A stretch of 64,000 bases of DNA from Blastobasis lacticolella (taxonomy: Eukaryota > Arthropoda > Insecta > Lepidoptera > Blastobasidae): the NCBI GenBank assembly GCA_905147135.1, contig LR990045.1, positions 19,444,173 through 19,508,172 on the forward strand, given 5' to 3'. Shown here one piece after another: positions 9,045-21,490 of this stretch. The position numbers were made by a program, and so were the translations under genes. The notes under the pieces are model-generated. The model was not told the DNA's origin. It made no database searches and was given only the letters and a program-made list of their open reading frames with translations. Numbering within the stretch: the stretch's first letter is position 1; each line of letters opens with the position of its first letter.

Positions 9045-12000
9045 TGTGATGGGACGCTAATAATTCAAATTCATAAAACATAACCCTCCTTCTGTCGCAA
9101 TCGGGTAAAACCATTGGCGTCGTTTGAACGTTTAAATTTGCTAAACAGCAACATGTGGCGCTTACTTGTAATTCCGAAAACCAAAACCAATTGTCACACG
9201 ATATTATGTTAGTTTGAGTGAGCAATAAATTCCCAAAAAGGTCGAGCTTAATTACAAGGGTCACACTTGTAAGTGTGAGAAAAAATAAAAGTTCGCATTC
9301 CAAAATGTCCAATAAATTCACGCTGAGATATCGATATAAAAACAATACCGAGAAAACGAACAAGGCTAGCCTAAGAATAAAAACACCTATCATAAAAACA
9401 AAGGTTTCAGATATACATTTAAATAAATCTGTGTCCTAAGTCTTACGACTTAGGGATGCTTTTCAAATATGATATTACGCGGCAAACCCTTGACCAATTT
9501 CAGGTACGAGTCCAGGCAGTTGACGCTACTAAAAATGGTGGCCAACTTAAATGCGCCATAGCTATTGGCTGATCTGAAGAGACGCAATCGCGGGAAGCGA
9601 CGGGATTGGCAGATTGCACTCCCACCACAAGGGATGATGCGCAGGCGTCGATTGCCATCCATAACAACCAAAACACCAAACAACACAAGCAAAGAAGAAC
9701 CTTATGTTAATTAGCGTAGATACTAAGATTGTAATTAGTAATTCATCCCTATTATAATTAAGTCAGCGAGACGAATCACGGGGTAGAAGGGTGACACTTC
9801 TTATTTCGGAGCGGAGCGAGGCGGCTGGACGAGCAGTAAAGAATTTATTGAGATCAGACCTTAAAGTCTAATAATGTAAAATTATATTAAACTTTGATTT
9901 ACTAATAAATTAGAGTCAGTGTATATTAGCAGCGGCGACAAAAGTTAAGTTGATACATTTTATGTTTATGTAAATGGTTTAGGTATTAATTGGTTCAATC
10001 TGATTAATTTCATCTATAAATTTCATCAATTTCCATTTGTATTCTCACTAGTAGAGATTCGATTAACATAGTTTAACTTAATCAAGATGGAAAGTAAAAG
10101 TTACCCAATCGAATGACATTTACATTCAATTTTAACTGTAATTATTAAGTATGAATTATCTTTGCGTAAGATAATTAGAGCACGGTAATATTTGAACAAA
10201 ATATACCGAAGCCTATGTCTATCATCATCAAATCAAGTAATTAATGTGTCTGATTTATCTTTATACGAGATTATTATGGGCTATTGTTTGATTAAATTCA
10301 ACTAAAGTGTTTGTACGTATTGTGTGTACGTTAACTTTCATTATCACGTTAACTCGTCCCTACGTGAAATATTCGTAATGTGGTATTATTTGACTAGTCA
10401 ATATCATTAACGAATATATTTTGGGAATAAATACATGTAATAGACTAAACCAACGGTTTATTCATAATGTTATTAGACCAAAAGGCGTATGGGCTGTCCC
10501 AGCGTATATGACTAGTCTAATCAACGAATATACCTATAATCTATATTATTATTAGACCAAAAGGCGTATGGGCTATCCCAGCTTATACGACTAGTCTAAT
10601 TTACGAATATACCTATAATCTATATTATTATTAGGCCAAAAGGCGTGTGAGTTGATCAATCCCCACATGACTAGCCTAATACTGACTACCTGTTGGTAAC
10701 GCGCAGCGTTAATGAGTCAAATACTTCACTGATAAGTTAGCATTTATATCGACTAATTGTTTCACATTAGTTGACTTAATTAAGCTTATGTTTGATTATA
10801 TGTTTTAACTATGCAAACCAAGTATGACGCTTTGACTTTCAATTATGTGAATGTAATGATTTGATTTGAACGAACAATTGTTTAAACGATACTAATTAAT
10901 TAATTAATCATAATTAGACTTAATTGGGCGAAAATGGTTTTTGCAATACTGACCTGACGTTTTCCATTTTCGATAGGTATTGGCCCTAGGAATCGAATGG
11001 TCAGAACCACGAATTTCTCTATTGTCAGAAATTCTTGGTTAAAATCATAAAATAGTTTCAATCGTAGAGTCACAATTAAGTAAATAAACGTATATCTATA
11101 TTTTAAACTCTACCTGTGACTTTAATTCATATTCCCGCATACCTTGACTAATTTTCAGTAAATTACATTCCAAGTTGACTGTAATCATCCAGACCTAATG
11201 AATGAGATGCCCAAGTAACTACTTTCCGAACTAATGGTACTTAAATGCCTTAAATAAACTCATTTGCTTTAGAGGAAATCAATAAGAAATATCCACGTAA
11301 ATTCTTGCAATTTAACGCATGGCATTCGAGTTTTGATAATCAAATTAAACCAATAATTTTTTGTTGGTTCACCCTAGTTGGTGCTATATTCAGTAAGATT
11401 GAGACACCACAGTTGTTGCGATCCTTCATCTCGTAAAACGTAGGGAAAAAGCTGTCCAAAGGATCCTAAATTGATAAAAAGCATATACAGGGGCCCCATT
11501 TTCAGATGAAGAGTGGAGATGATTTGAATATATGTATATGATAACCTCACGGGGTTACAAAGAAGGACAGCGGTATATCAAAGAATATACCTAGTTATCT
11601 TGCCAGGCCAAGGCAAGCTTAGGGAACCTTGGGGATCAAGAAAGCATCGACACCCTCCATCGTGGCAACCCTTTGGAGCACGTGAAAGGAGGCAGGAACA
11701 CATTAAAAGGTCCTAGTCTGGACAAAGGTTCAGCTAGGGGACTGGCTCCTTTGTGACCCACTTCAGGGGGCTCAACTTGCTGTCTTATATTAGATTATAT
11801 TTTTATTATATCACTCGAATCGTTGCCATTGACGTAGTGGAGTTTTATTGCAAGTTTCTGTCATCTCATCTTACATAAACACTAAAGAGCGATTAACATC
11901 ACAGTTTAAGGCATTTATAAACCAATCATCGAACCCGAATCTCATAAAGTTAAATAGACTGTCGCTGACGGTCTTTGTTCACCCATTTTATATTGTACTC

Positions 12001-12178
12001 ACACGCGCGAGGCGTATGACCACGTTAGGTTACATGACATGTAATGAGTGACTAGATCGACCTAGGGTCGTGTCATCCATCGAACGTGAATAGCTTGACC
12101 ATACATTTAGCATCGGGAACACCTCATCGGGTGACCGTTGCTCCAGATAGCTTCATTCATAGGCGCAGGACCATCTCA
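9045..12178 (+). repeat. Left 3,134-bp LTR of the LARD-like element
   Basis: It is far longer than usual insect LTRs. It contains an AATAAA at 9422-9427 followed by a small hairpin (CCTAAGTC/GACTTAGG, 9435-9454), three 79-bp tandem units at 10472-10680, and a GC-richer block at about 11480-11790. Small open frames inside (for example 9218-9439 and 11848-12051) have no recognisable motif and are identical in the right copy, as expected of an LTR. Confidence 0.85.
10472..10680 (+). repeat. Three 79-bp tandem units with conserved hairpins (left LTR)
   Basis: Units begin at 10472, 10551 and 10630. Each has a 50-51 nt potential hairpin: outer stem ATTAGAC/GTCTAAT in units 1 and 2 and ATTAGGC/GCCTAAT in unit 3, and a middle stem CGTAT/ATATG, CGTAT/ATACG and CGTGT/ACATG respectively. 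The paired changes keep base pairing. An AT-rich 29-nt spacer (CGAATATACCTATAATC) separates the hairpins. Confidence 0.88.
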
Positions 12179-15100
12179 TCTGCTGCCGATTGCCCAGGAT
12201 CTAGGTTTTGTGTCTCAACTAAGCAGACACATCTAGATAAAAGAACCTTTAAAAATAACACAACGTAGACATATTAATTACTAAATTCATTTCATTCTTA
12301 TATATGACGATCACTATTCTTTTCAGTATTTATAATAAAATACACATTTCATTACAAACCTCTGTTGAGAAACGATAAACTGAGGACAATTGGTTAAAGT
12401 ACCAATACAAACGTAAAACAAAAACCTAGGTAGTACTCATTTCACTAATATGTTTGGTCTAAACGGCTGGGAGAGGAGTTAAGTTTATCTATTTACTTAT
12501 AAATAACTGAAAGCGCTATACTTGGTTTGTGAAAATTGTTGATTGCCATTTTATATTTCTGTGTTTATTGTGTGATTCCACAGGGCGAAACTTGTTCGTT
12601 TTCAAAACTATAGTTACTTACACGTTGAATACCAATATTTCAAGACGAATAAAACTTATATTAGCTACAGAATCGCGTATGTCTTTTTCATAAAGTATAA
12701 AAATAATAGTAATGTTGCTTACTCTACCTACTGCGCAGCTTAGTTGGGAATAGAATTGATAAGATACATGTGTTTAGGATACTTAGATGGAAAATAGTGT
12801 CATAAATATGTGTTTCACTAAAATGTAGTTCGCGATAGGTAAAAGACATGTTTTAATTGAACTAGGTCTAAGAATGTTAAAGATGGTTGAATGTGTTTTA
12901 ATATATGATCTTGATCAAAAAGCGAACTAATATATAGTTCTGCTAGATCGTTAATACGTTATGGTTATACTTCAAAGGAATTTAGATCAAATTATTGTCG
13001 ATCAAGTAGACAACGTAAAACCATTGCGATTGCGTTAGACTTTAACAGAATACAACATTAGCAAAATACCTATGTTGCATCGCATACAGTCCACCACAGG
13101 ACTTTAACCTCCATCACATTAGAAGAGAGTTTTGCAATAATCTCTATGCTTGTCAGGTGTATTGGAGATCGCTGTGTTTGAAATACACTATACTAATGTT
13201 ATCATATAGAATCCCTAATTTCATGCGTTGTTTGAATATCTAGATGTCCACTTAAAATATTTGATGCACATGGCTAATTTAGAAAACATTTAAAAGTAAA
13301 GTACAAACGGCTAGTAAGACCGAACGGAAATGCCCATGTAACATAAAAAAAGGATACAGATGTTGCGACGGGACTTTAGCATTGTTTCTGTGAATGAAGA
13401 ACCCTACAATTAAGGAATTCGTAAACTATTGTTGCAAAAGTAGGGACGCTAGTAAAAACGTAAACCAGCGAAAAAAAAACTATTGCGCCCAGATGTTTAG
13501 AAAGTGTGCCTCGAACCTTAACCCGATCGGTGCAGTAAACGAGGCAACATGACATAAAAAGGCCGAGTTGTTGTGGAGTTATTCGAAATCCTATAACGCT
13601 TTGGAATGTTATCGATTTAGTAAATACCACGATAACACTGAGTACCTATAACCAAAATGGAAGGTGCTTTCAATTTTGAATTAATTGTGTTTTAAAAACC
13701 AATTACTGTCAGGAATTAGTGTAGGTCTAGGTAGTCTTAGGAGGTAGGGTGTAAACATGTAGGATGTAGGAGCTTAGGCCTATATCAGTATTATTAGGAT
13801 CTAGACAGATGAGAACTAAAGATACATTTCAAAAGATGTGTATTGTTTATTCACAATGGAATATGTAGATTCGAATGGACTCGAAAAACGATGTCTAATA
13901 ATGTAACTAAGTGTTACAGTTACTTGCAAGTACTAAAATAAATAAATCTAATTTACTATCAGGTAGATCAATTGTAAGCTCACTAGGATCAGAAATAATG
14001 AAATATATCAGTGTGCCGAAGTCGAATGTCGGGTGTGCAAAATGTGCAAAAACACCCAATTATAACAAAAGTACCCATTATCATCAGGTATTTCCCAAAA
14101 ATAAACCGCCATTGAGACTGAGCATTATAAAGCGTCAATGACGCAATGAAATATTTTGTACATATTACAAAATAACAATGTATGGATTGGTGAGAAAATG
14201 CGATATGACATGGCGAGTAATAATATTGGGAATACTTTATTTTATGGGGAACAAACATTTTACTAAACCCACAATTACGTAATAAACGTAATTCATTCAT
14301 CAAATTATGATGTGCACAGATCGGAATGACCATGTGACATTATATCTCAATTCCTCAATTCAAAGAAGTGAGTATCTACGAAGCTTACCAAATAAAAAGG
14401 TGTAATGCTGCGGTATTTAGAAGACATAACATTGCTTACGGTAGGTTTGACTAGAAATTATACAACTAGGTAGTTTCGACTAGTTTATTGTTTAGGTTAG
14501 ATAGGGCACCGTAGGTTAGCAGCTAGGTAGCTTCCAATACTAGGTAGATAACTGAACAGGTTAGGCAGGGTAATTTATCTAGATTTAGATGTATTTCTTT
14601 AGATAGGTATCGATGAATGTTAGCTACTTAGTTTGGATTAGGTCGAATGTTTTATTAGGTTAAGAATATTTATTAGGTAGAGTCGGAATAGTTAGATATA
14701 GATAGACTGTGTTAGGTATATACATTTGGTAGATCAGGTTACGTCGAATGGTTTAGGTTAATCAAACGTGCTAGATAAGGTCGAATACGGTAGTACAAGC
14801 AGACTAGGTTAGGTGGATCAGTTTAAGGTAGCCTAGGATAGGTCGATTTAGTTAGATAAAAGATTTAAAAGTGTTAGGATAAGTAGGAAGCGGTAAATCA
14901 TTTTATATTACTCCGTACAAATTAAAATCTGAACTTGAAAAAAAAATGGTTAAATAAGAATATAAAACCATTCCGTTTGCTACGATGTAGAAGTCTAGTG
15001 ATCTAGATCTATTCTCTGTAGATCTAACAGAGAATGTACATTAGTCGCATAGCATGGGAGAGGGAATCTTTTTTTACAATGGGATACATGTGAATATAAT

Positions 15101-15314
15101 GAACTAAACATTGTATTCAAGTTTTAATATTAAATTGAATAATAGAAAAGAACGAAACCTTAAAGGTAAACACATCTAGGGATACGTTTCGTTCGCAGAA
15201 TGAAATCATTGATTAATTATTTGGTTATGAATTCAATTATCCCATCTTATAAGTTGAGTATTGTGTACAAAGTCAGGAGAACTATCGATTCCTAACTTTC
15301 TACAGGGAGAGGTA
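12179..15314 (+). other. Interior of the LARD-like element, non-coding
   Basis: The longest frames (84-114 aa, both strands) show no retroelement motif such as a zinc knuckle, D-T/S-G, Y-x-D-D or integrase HHCC. The stretch is AT-rich. Near its right end a strand-biased TAGG/AGGT-rich tract occupies 14439-14892. The end is marked by the purine run AGGGAGAGG followed by TA and the right LTR. Confidence 0.6.
14439..14892 (+). repeat. TAGG/AGGT-rich strand-asymmetric tract
   Basis: I count about nineteen AGGT tetramers on the plus strand in roughly 450 bp, mostly in contexts TTAGGT, CTAGGT or GTAGGT, with few on the other strand. There is no fixed period. It resembles a degenerate relative of the insect telomere word TTAGG, but the match is compositional only. 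A shorter patch of the same kind is at 13720-13800. Confidence 0.6.
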
Positions 15315-18300
15315 TGTGATGGGACGCTAATAATTCAAATTCATAAAACATAACCCTCCTTCTGTCGCAATCGGGTAAAACCATTGGCGTCGTTTGAACG
15401 TTTAAATTTGCTAAACAGCAACATGTGGCGCTTACTTGTAATTCCGAAAACCAAAACCAATTGTCACACGATATTATGTTAGTTTGAGTGAGCAATAAAT
15501 TCCCAAAAAGGTCGAGCTTAATTACAAGGGTCACACTTGTAAGTGTGAGAAAAAATAAAAGTTCGCATTCCAAAATGTCCAATAAATTCACGCTGAGATA
15601 TCGATATAAAAACAATACCGAGAAAACGAACAAGGCTAGCCTAAGAATAAAAACACCTATCATAAAAACAAAGGTTTCAGATATACATTTAAATAAATCT
15701 GTGTCCTAAGTCTTACGACTTAGGGATGCTTTTCAAATATGATATTACGCGGCAAACCCTTGACCAATTTCAGGTACGAGTCCAGGCAGTTGACGCTACT
15801 AAAAATGGTGGCCAACTTAAATGCGCCATAGCTATTGGCTGATCTGAAGAGACGCAATCGCGGGAAGCGACGGGATTGGCAGATTGCACTCCCACCACAA
15901 GGGATGATGCGCAGGCGTCGATTGCCATCCATAACAACCAAAACACCAAACAACACAAGCAAAGAAGAACCTTATGTTAATTAGCGTAGATACTAAGATT
16001 GTAATTAGTAATTCATCCCTATTATAATTAAGTCAGCGAGACGAATCACGGGGTAGAAGGGTGACACTTCTTATTTCGGAGCGGAGCGAGGCGGCTGGAC
16101 GAGCAGTAAAGAATTTATTGAGATCAGACCTTAAAGTCTAATAATGTAAAATTATATTAAACTTTGATTTACTAATAAATTAGAGTCAGTGTATATTAGC
16201 AGCGGCGACAAAAGTTAAGTTGATACATTTTATGTTTATGTAAATGGTTTAGGTATTAATTGGTTCAATCTGATTAATTTCATCTATAAATTTCATCAAT
16301 TTCCATTTGTATTCTCACTAGTAGAGATTCGATTAACATAGTTTAACTTAATCAAGATGGAAAGTAAAAGTTACCCAATCGAATGACATTTACATTCAAT
16401 TTTAACTGTAATTATTAAGTATGAATTATCTTTGCGTAAGATAATTAGAGCACGGTAATATTTGAACAAAATATACCGAAGCCTATGTCTATCATCATCA
16501 AATCAAGTAATTAATGTGTCTGATTTATCTTTATACGAGATTATTATGGGCTATTGTTTGATTAAATTCAACTAAAGTGTTTGTACGTATTGTGTGTACG
16601 TTAACTTTCATTATCACGTTAACTCGTCCCTACGTGAAATATTCGTAATGTGGTATTATTTGACTAGTCAATATCATTAACGAATATATTTTGGGAATAA
16701 ATACATGTAATAGACTAAACCAACGGTTTATTCATAATGTTATTAGACCAAAAGGCGTATGGGCTGTCCCAGCGTATATGACTAGTCTAATCAACGAATA
16801 TACCTATAATCTATATTATTATTAGACCAAAAGGCGTATGGGCTATCCCAGCTTATACGACTAGTCTAATTTACGAATATACCTATAATCTATATTATTA
16901 TTAGGCCAAAAGGCGTGTGAGTTGATCAATCCCCACATGACTAGCCTAATACTGACTACCTGTTGGTAACGCGCAGCGTTAATGAGTCAAATACTTCACT
17001 GATAAGTTAGCATTTATATCGACTAATTGTTTCACATTAGTTGACTTAATTAAGCTTATGTTTGATTATATGTTTTAACTATGCAAACCAAGTATGACGC
17101 TTTGACTTTCAATTATGTGAATGTAATGATTTGATTTGAACGAACAATTGTTTAAACGATACTAATTAATTAATTAATCATAATTAGACTTAATTGGGCG
17201 AAAATGGTTTTTGCAATACTGACCTGACGTTTTCCATTTTCGATAGGTATTGGCCCTAGGAATCGAATGGTCAGAACCACGAATTTCTCTATTGTCAGAA
17301 ATTCTTGGTTAAAATCATAAAATAGTTTCAATCGTAGAGTCACAATTAAGTAAATAAACGTATATCTATATTTTAAACTCTACCTGTGACTTTAATTCAT
17401 ATTCCCGCATACCTTGACTAATTTTCAGTAAATTACATTCCAAGTTGACTGTAATCATCCAGACCTAATGAATGAGATGCCCAAGTAACTACTTTCCGAA
17501 CTAATGGTACTTAAATGCCTTAAATAAACTCATTTGCTTTAGAGGAAATCAATAAGAAATATCCACGTAAATTCTTGCAATTTAACGCATGGCATTCGAG
17601 TTTTGATAATCAAATTAAACCAATAATTTTTTGTTGGTTCACCCTAGTTGGTGCTATATTCAGTAAGATTGAGACACCACAGTTGTTGCGATCCTTCATC
17701 TCGTAAAACGTAGGGAAAAAGCTGTCCAAAGGATCCTAAATTGATAAAAAGCATATACAGGGGCCCCATTTTCAGATGAAGAGTGGAGATGATTTGAATA
17801 TATGTATATGATAACCTCACGGGGTTACAAAGAAGGACAGCGGTATATCAAAGAATATACCTAGTTATCTTGCCAGGCCAAGGCAAGCTTAGGGAACCTT
17901 GGGGATCAAGAAAGCATCGACACCCTCCATCGTGGCAACCCTTTGGAGCACGTGAAAGGAGGCAGGAACACATTAAAAGGTCCTAGTCTGGACAAAGGTT
18001 CAGCTAGGGGACTGGCTCCTTTGTGACCCACTTCAGGGGGCTCAACTTGCTGTCTTATATTAGATTATATTTTTATTATATCACTCGAATCGTTGCCATT
18101 GACGTAGTGGAGTTTTATTGCAAGTTTCTGTCATCTCATCTTACATAAACACTAAAGAGCGATTAACATCACAGTTTAAGGCATTTATAAACCAATCATC
18201 GAACCCGAATCTCATAAAGTTAAATAGACTGTCGCTGACGGTCTTTGTTCACCCATTTTATATTGTACTCACACGCGCGAGGCGTATGACCACGTTAGGT

Positions 18301-18448
18301 TACATGACATGTAATGAGTGACTAGATCGACCTAGGGTCGTGTCATCCATCGAACGTGAATAGCTTGACCATACATTTAGCATCGGGAACACCTCATCGG
18401 GTGACCGTTGCTCCAGATAGCTTCATTCATAGGCGCAGGACCATCTCA
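15315..18448 (+). repeat. Right 3,134-bp LTR of the LARD-like element
   Basis: This is a copy of 9045-12178 shifted by exactly 6,270 bp. Both ends and many interior blocks were compared by eye with no mismatch found. The junction with host DNA is CCATCTCA then ATAC. Identity of the two LTRs implies a recent insertion, recent conversion, or an assembly duplication. Confidence 0.85.
16742..16950 (+). repeat. Three 79-bp tandem units with conserved hairpins (right LTR)
   Basis: This is the right-LTR counterpart of 10472-10680, at the same offset of 6,270 bp, with units starting at 16742, 16821 and 16900 and the same paired substitutions in unit 3. Confidence 0.88.
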
Positions 18449-19282
18449 ATACACACATTTTCTATTTTTTTTAAATTAAATTATTTAAGTAGTTTGGAAG
18501 CCCATAAGAAGATTTAACCATAAAACCATTATAAAATACGAAAAAAATGTCAGCGCACGAGATTTTGTTGCATCAGCGAAATCAAAAAGTTTTCCAACTA
18601 ATAATTAAAATAATTACTTATTCATGGCCGCCATAATTGTAAGAGTTTAAGTTTTTACTAAGCCAGACATTTGTCTGTGAGCGAAAAAGAAAAATATAAA
18701 TTTCCTTCACACTCGCTCTCGAATGATAGTGATAATTTTTTACCTTAATAGGAAAAATTACGTCGTAATAACGTTGGATAGTGGTTAATATTACCAAATT
18801 AGTCGTTGGGACTAAACAATATGTCGAACCGACGTCGACTCGACGTCGGAAGAGTAACCTAAGTGGCGACCTATTGGTTGTAATTACCAGATTTACGTCA
18901 AAAAATACGTCACAGGCACTTGCTTTTTTTCCCCATTTTGGTAGATTCAAAGTCTATTCGACATCGATTCGAGGTGCCCAATTTAGGTCACCATGATATT
19001 TGCGACCTAAAATAGGTAATTTTACAATAATTTCTATCAAAAATGTTTGCTTTGTTACCCCAGCCCCCATCACATGGCCGAAATCATATTCAAACATAAA
19101 TGGAATTTCATTCTCTTTCCAAAAAACGTAGTTTCAATTATATTAAATATATTTCAATTTGAAATTTGGTTTTCAACTGAAATTTGGCTCTGCACTGTGA
19201 CGGTTGCAAAGTAAAAATGTATAGTAAACATAGCAGTACAGCACATAGAGCATGGGTTACAGAATATAACTACAAAATGTTA
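18449..19282. other. Spacer with a possible old interspersed repeat
   Basis: No gene is recognised. Around 18780-18920 the words GTCGAACC, GACGTCGACTCGACGTCG (palindromic core) and a run ACGTCAAAAAATACGTCAC occur, with loose similarity to the reverse complement of 7180-7520. The nature of this repeat is unknown. Confidence 0.35.
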
Positions 19283-19540
19283 CGACCTGAGTAGTTCAGT
19301 AGTTAACTTGGCAATCTTTCACGCAGAGGTCCCGGGTTAGATTCCCGGCCGGGCAAATGAAATAAAATAATGAATTTTAATTTATGTTATGGACTGGGTA
19401 TCTCAAGTATACCTACATATAAGTATGTATTTAAAAAAGTTTATAAGTAGTTTATCAGTTTTCGGACACCCATAACACAAGCTTTGATTACTTTGAGGCT
19501 GTGTGAATTGTCCATGCATATTTAGTTATTTATAATGATA
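19283..19540 (+). mobile_element. tRNA-derived SINE (first family)
   Basis: The head reads ACCTGAGTAGTTCAGTAG with box B GGGTTAGATTCCCGGCC, then the family body (TTTTAATTTATGTTATGG, GTATTTAAAAAAG, CACCCATAACACAAGC) and the end GAGGCTGTGTGAATTGTCC. It matches the copy at 27838-28095 along its length with scattered differences. The tRNA-like half lacks a convincing full cloverleaf, so it is not called a tRNA gene. Confidence 0.82.
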
Positions 19541-20279
19541 TAACATTAAGTGCGTTATTTATAAATACATCACAATATCACTTAAAGGCAACAGATTCCT
19601 TTGTCGATAAGACGCCGATCCCTTTCATCTAAAAGCGATAACTCCATACAAGTGCCAGCTCGCCGGGTCCTAAATCTCGCCGGCCGCCCAAAATATCAGA
19701 AATTCCCTGGAATTCGCGACCATCAACTATTTTGCGATAAAAATATTCGTCCATCTCCTTTTCCCTTTAATAGAATAGACGATCGTTCAATCCCTATCCG
19801 GGCTATCTTATTATTTTTTCGCTTCTCAAGTAACAGCAAACTAGCCCGCAAGGTACGATCAAGATATATGAATCGATTGCTTTGGGCGGAATCTCATGGA
19901 TTACATTCATAAAGTGTTGTACTTATAGGTCTTATATCTTATACAAGATTTCGTTAAAATCCAACCAGAAAAGGTTTCTATGGCTACGGATGCCTATGTT
20001 TTGTTTAGTCCTTTATTCCTTTGTAGCGTTTTTTTTTTCTATCTGAATAGAGAATGTACCATTCTTTAGCAAATATTTCATTGGACTTCCTCGAGAAGCA
20101 TTTGGTTTACATTATTTATCGGAGATTCGATTTTTGTATACGTCTTCTTCTACAAATATAAAAATAATTTGTCTGTACTGATGTAAAGTAGGATTAAGTC
20201 TAGAATTGGACTGTTATGGGTAGTTCATATGAAGTATCTGACAGAGTAAATTAGAGTATTTGGATTGATTATTTACAAT
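19541..20279. other. Intergenic, nothing recognised
   Basis: A 103-codon open frame at 19601-19912 has no family motif and no splice context. I see no supported gene here. Confidence 0.4.
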
Positions 20280-21490
20280 CATCATCGTCAACTTATAAGC
20301 CGAAAAACGTCCACTGCTGAGCAAAGGCCTCCACCAGAGAACTCCGCAAAAGCCGGTTCTGTGCCTTCCGCATCTAGGTAGTAATCATGATCGTTAAAAG
20401 ATCGTTAGTCTACCTTGTGAAAAGCCTATCCACGCCTCGTTGCCCGGTACGTGGTTGATACTAGAGAATTTTACTGCCCAGATAGGTAATTTGACATAAT
20501 TTCACACATAGCAGAAACGGTGCTACCTATTTTCGGGTACTCCAAAGTCTTTTAGTTATCTTGAACGACACCAATAAATACTCGTACAAATATATTTTTA
20601 TACTACTCCGCCAATTAGTGACAAACTAGCAAACAACCCACCTGATGGATAGCGATACGTGACTGTCGCCCACAATATCTACGTTTCATGCAATTAAGAT
20701 TCATGAAACAAAAATGCAGAACCACAGGTGCGTTGTCACTGTGAAGAATAACATAATGTACCTCTTATCCGTATTTGAGCTGGCCTTACCTTTTACCTTA
20801 TCTTCAAACCAGAACACAACAATGCTGACATTGTTCTTGACAGAATAATAGATAACAAATACCCAAAGGAAATCTTATCATCCTCATGCTTGACGGAGCC
20901 CTACCACCAGAAAACTTGCAAAAATACAGCATACTAATAGCAAATAATAACTTATGAGGTCCTTAAGTTTCATCTAATCTGGCTGACACAACCTGACCTG
21001 ATAACTCAAGTAATAATCCCAACAACAACAGCAATATTTATAAAACTATTTGGCGTACATTGCCAGTTCGCTGCGCATCTTAAGAGATCCCTCTGTCACC
21101 CGCAGTTACTTGAATAACCGCCAAGCTCCCGTCACGTCCTTGCCCCTTATAAAAAATGACCCCCATCAATCGGGTGCCCGCAACAGGGTTCCGGCGCAAT
21201 TATTTCGCTTCTTGCTAGTTCGTGGCAACAATATTAACGGCCATTTTTGTTCTTTGTGGCCCAATGACGGTGACATGCTTCTGATGCGCGGGAATGTTTT
21301 CTTTTAAGAGATACACATACTTCATCATTACCATCAGCCAAATGTATATTAGTCCACTGCTGGACATAGGCTGTTTTGGGCTTGTAGCATCCAGCATCCA
21401 CCCGCAGCCTTTCGCAAATCGTCACTTCACATGGCCGGAGGGCGTCCCACGCTACACTATGCCGACTTACGGGCTCCACTCAAGAACTCA
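20280..21490. mobile_element. Cluster of decayed LINE 3' tails
   Basis: At 20280-20460 a minus-oriented RTE-type 3' end is seen on the plus strand as CGTCCACTGCTGAGCAAAGG followed by CCTCCACCAGAG. At about 20620-20960 there is a second LINE tail (CCACCTGATGGATAGCG, then CCAGAACACAACAATGCTGA, a block also at 49235-49400). At 21330-21480 another RTE end carries AGTCCACTGCTGGACATAGG. None encodes more than chance frames. Confidence 0.6.

Larger units (their letters stand above)
9045..18448 (+). mobile_element. LARD-like non-coding LTR retrotransposon, 9.4 kb
   Basis: Two direct repeats, 9045-12178 and 15315-18448, match at a constant offset of 6,270 bp with no difference in any block I compared. 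Each begins TGTGATGGGA and ends CCATCTCA, i.e. TG...CA. The host bases ATAC are present immediately before the left repeat (9041-9044) and immediately after the right one (18449-18452), a 4-bp target duplication. A purine run AGGGAGAGG lies just before the right repeat, as expected of a polypurine tract for a plus-oriented element. The 3.1-kb interior has no gag, pol or env motif. No clear tRNA-complementary primer site was found after 12178. An autonomous partner would have to supply proteins. Confidence 0.82.

Noticed and set aside
9218..9692. Small frames in both copies of the 3.1-kb repeat
   Set aside because: They have no motif; identity between copies reflects LTR identity, not coding constraint.
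10472..10680. Spaced repeats considered as a CRISPR-like array
   Set aside because: The spacers are themselves repeated and the DNA is an insect LTR; the units are tandem hairpins, not repeat-spacer structure.
9045..18448. Simple tandem or segmental duplication as the explanation of the 3.1-kb repeats
   Set aside because: TG...CA ends, the 4-bp flanking duplication and the purine tract fit an LTR element better; assembly duplication remains possible and is stated as a refuting outcome.
19601..19912. 103-codon plus-strand frame
   Set aside because: No motif and an Arg/Ser-rich composition typical of a chance frame in locally GC-richer DNA.
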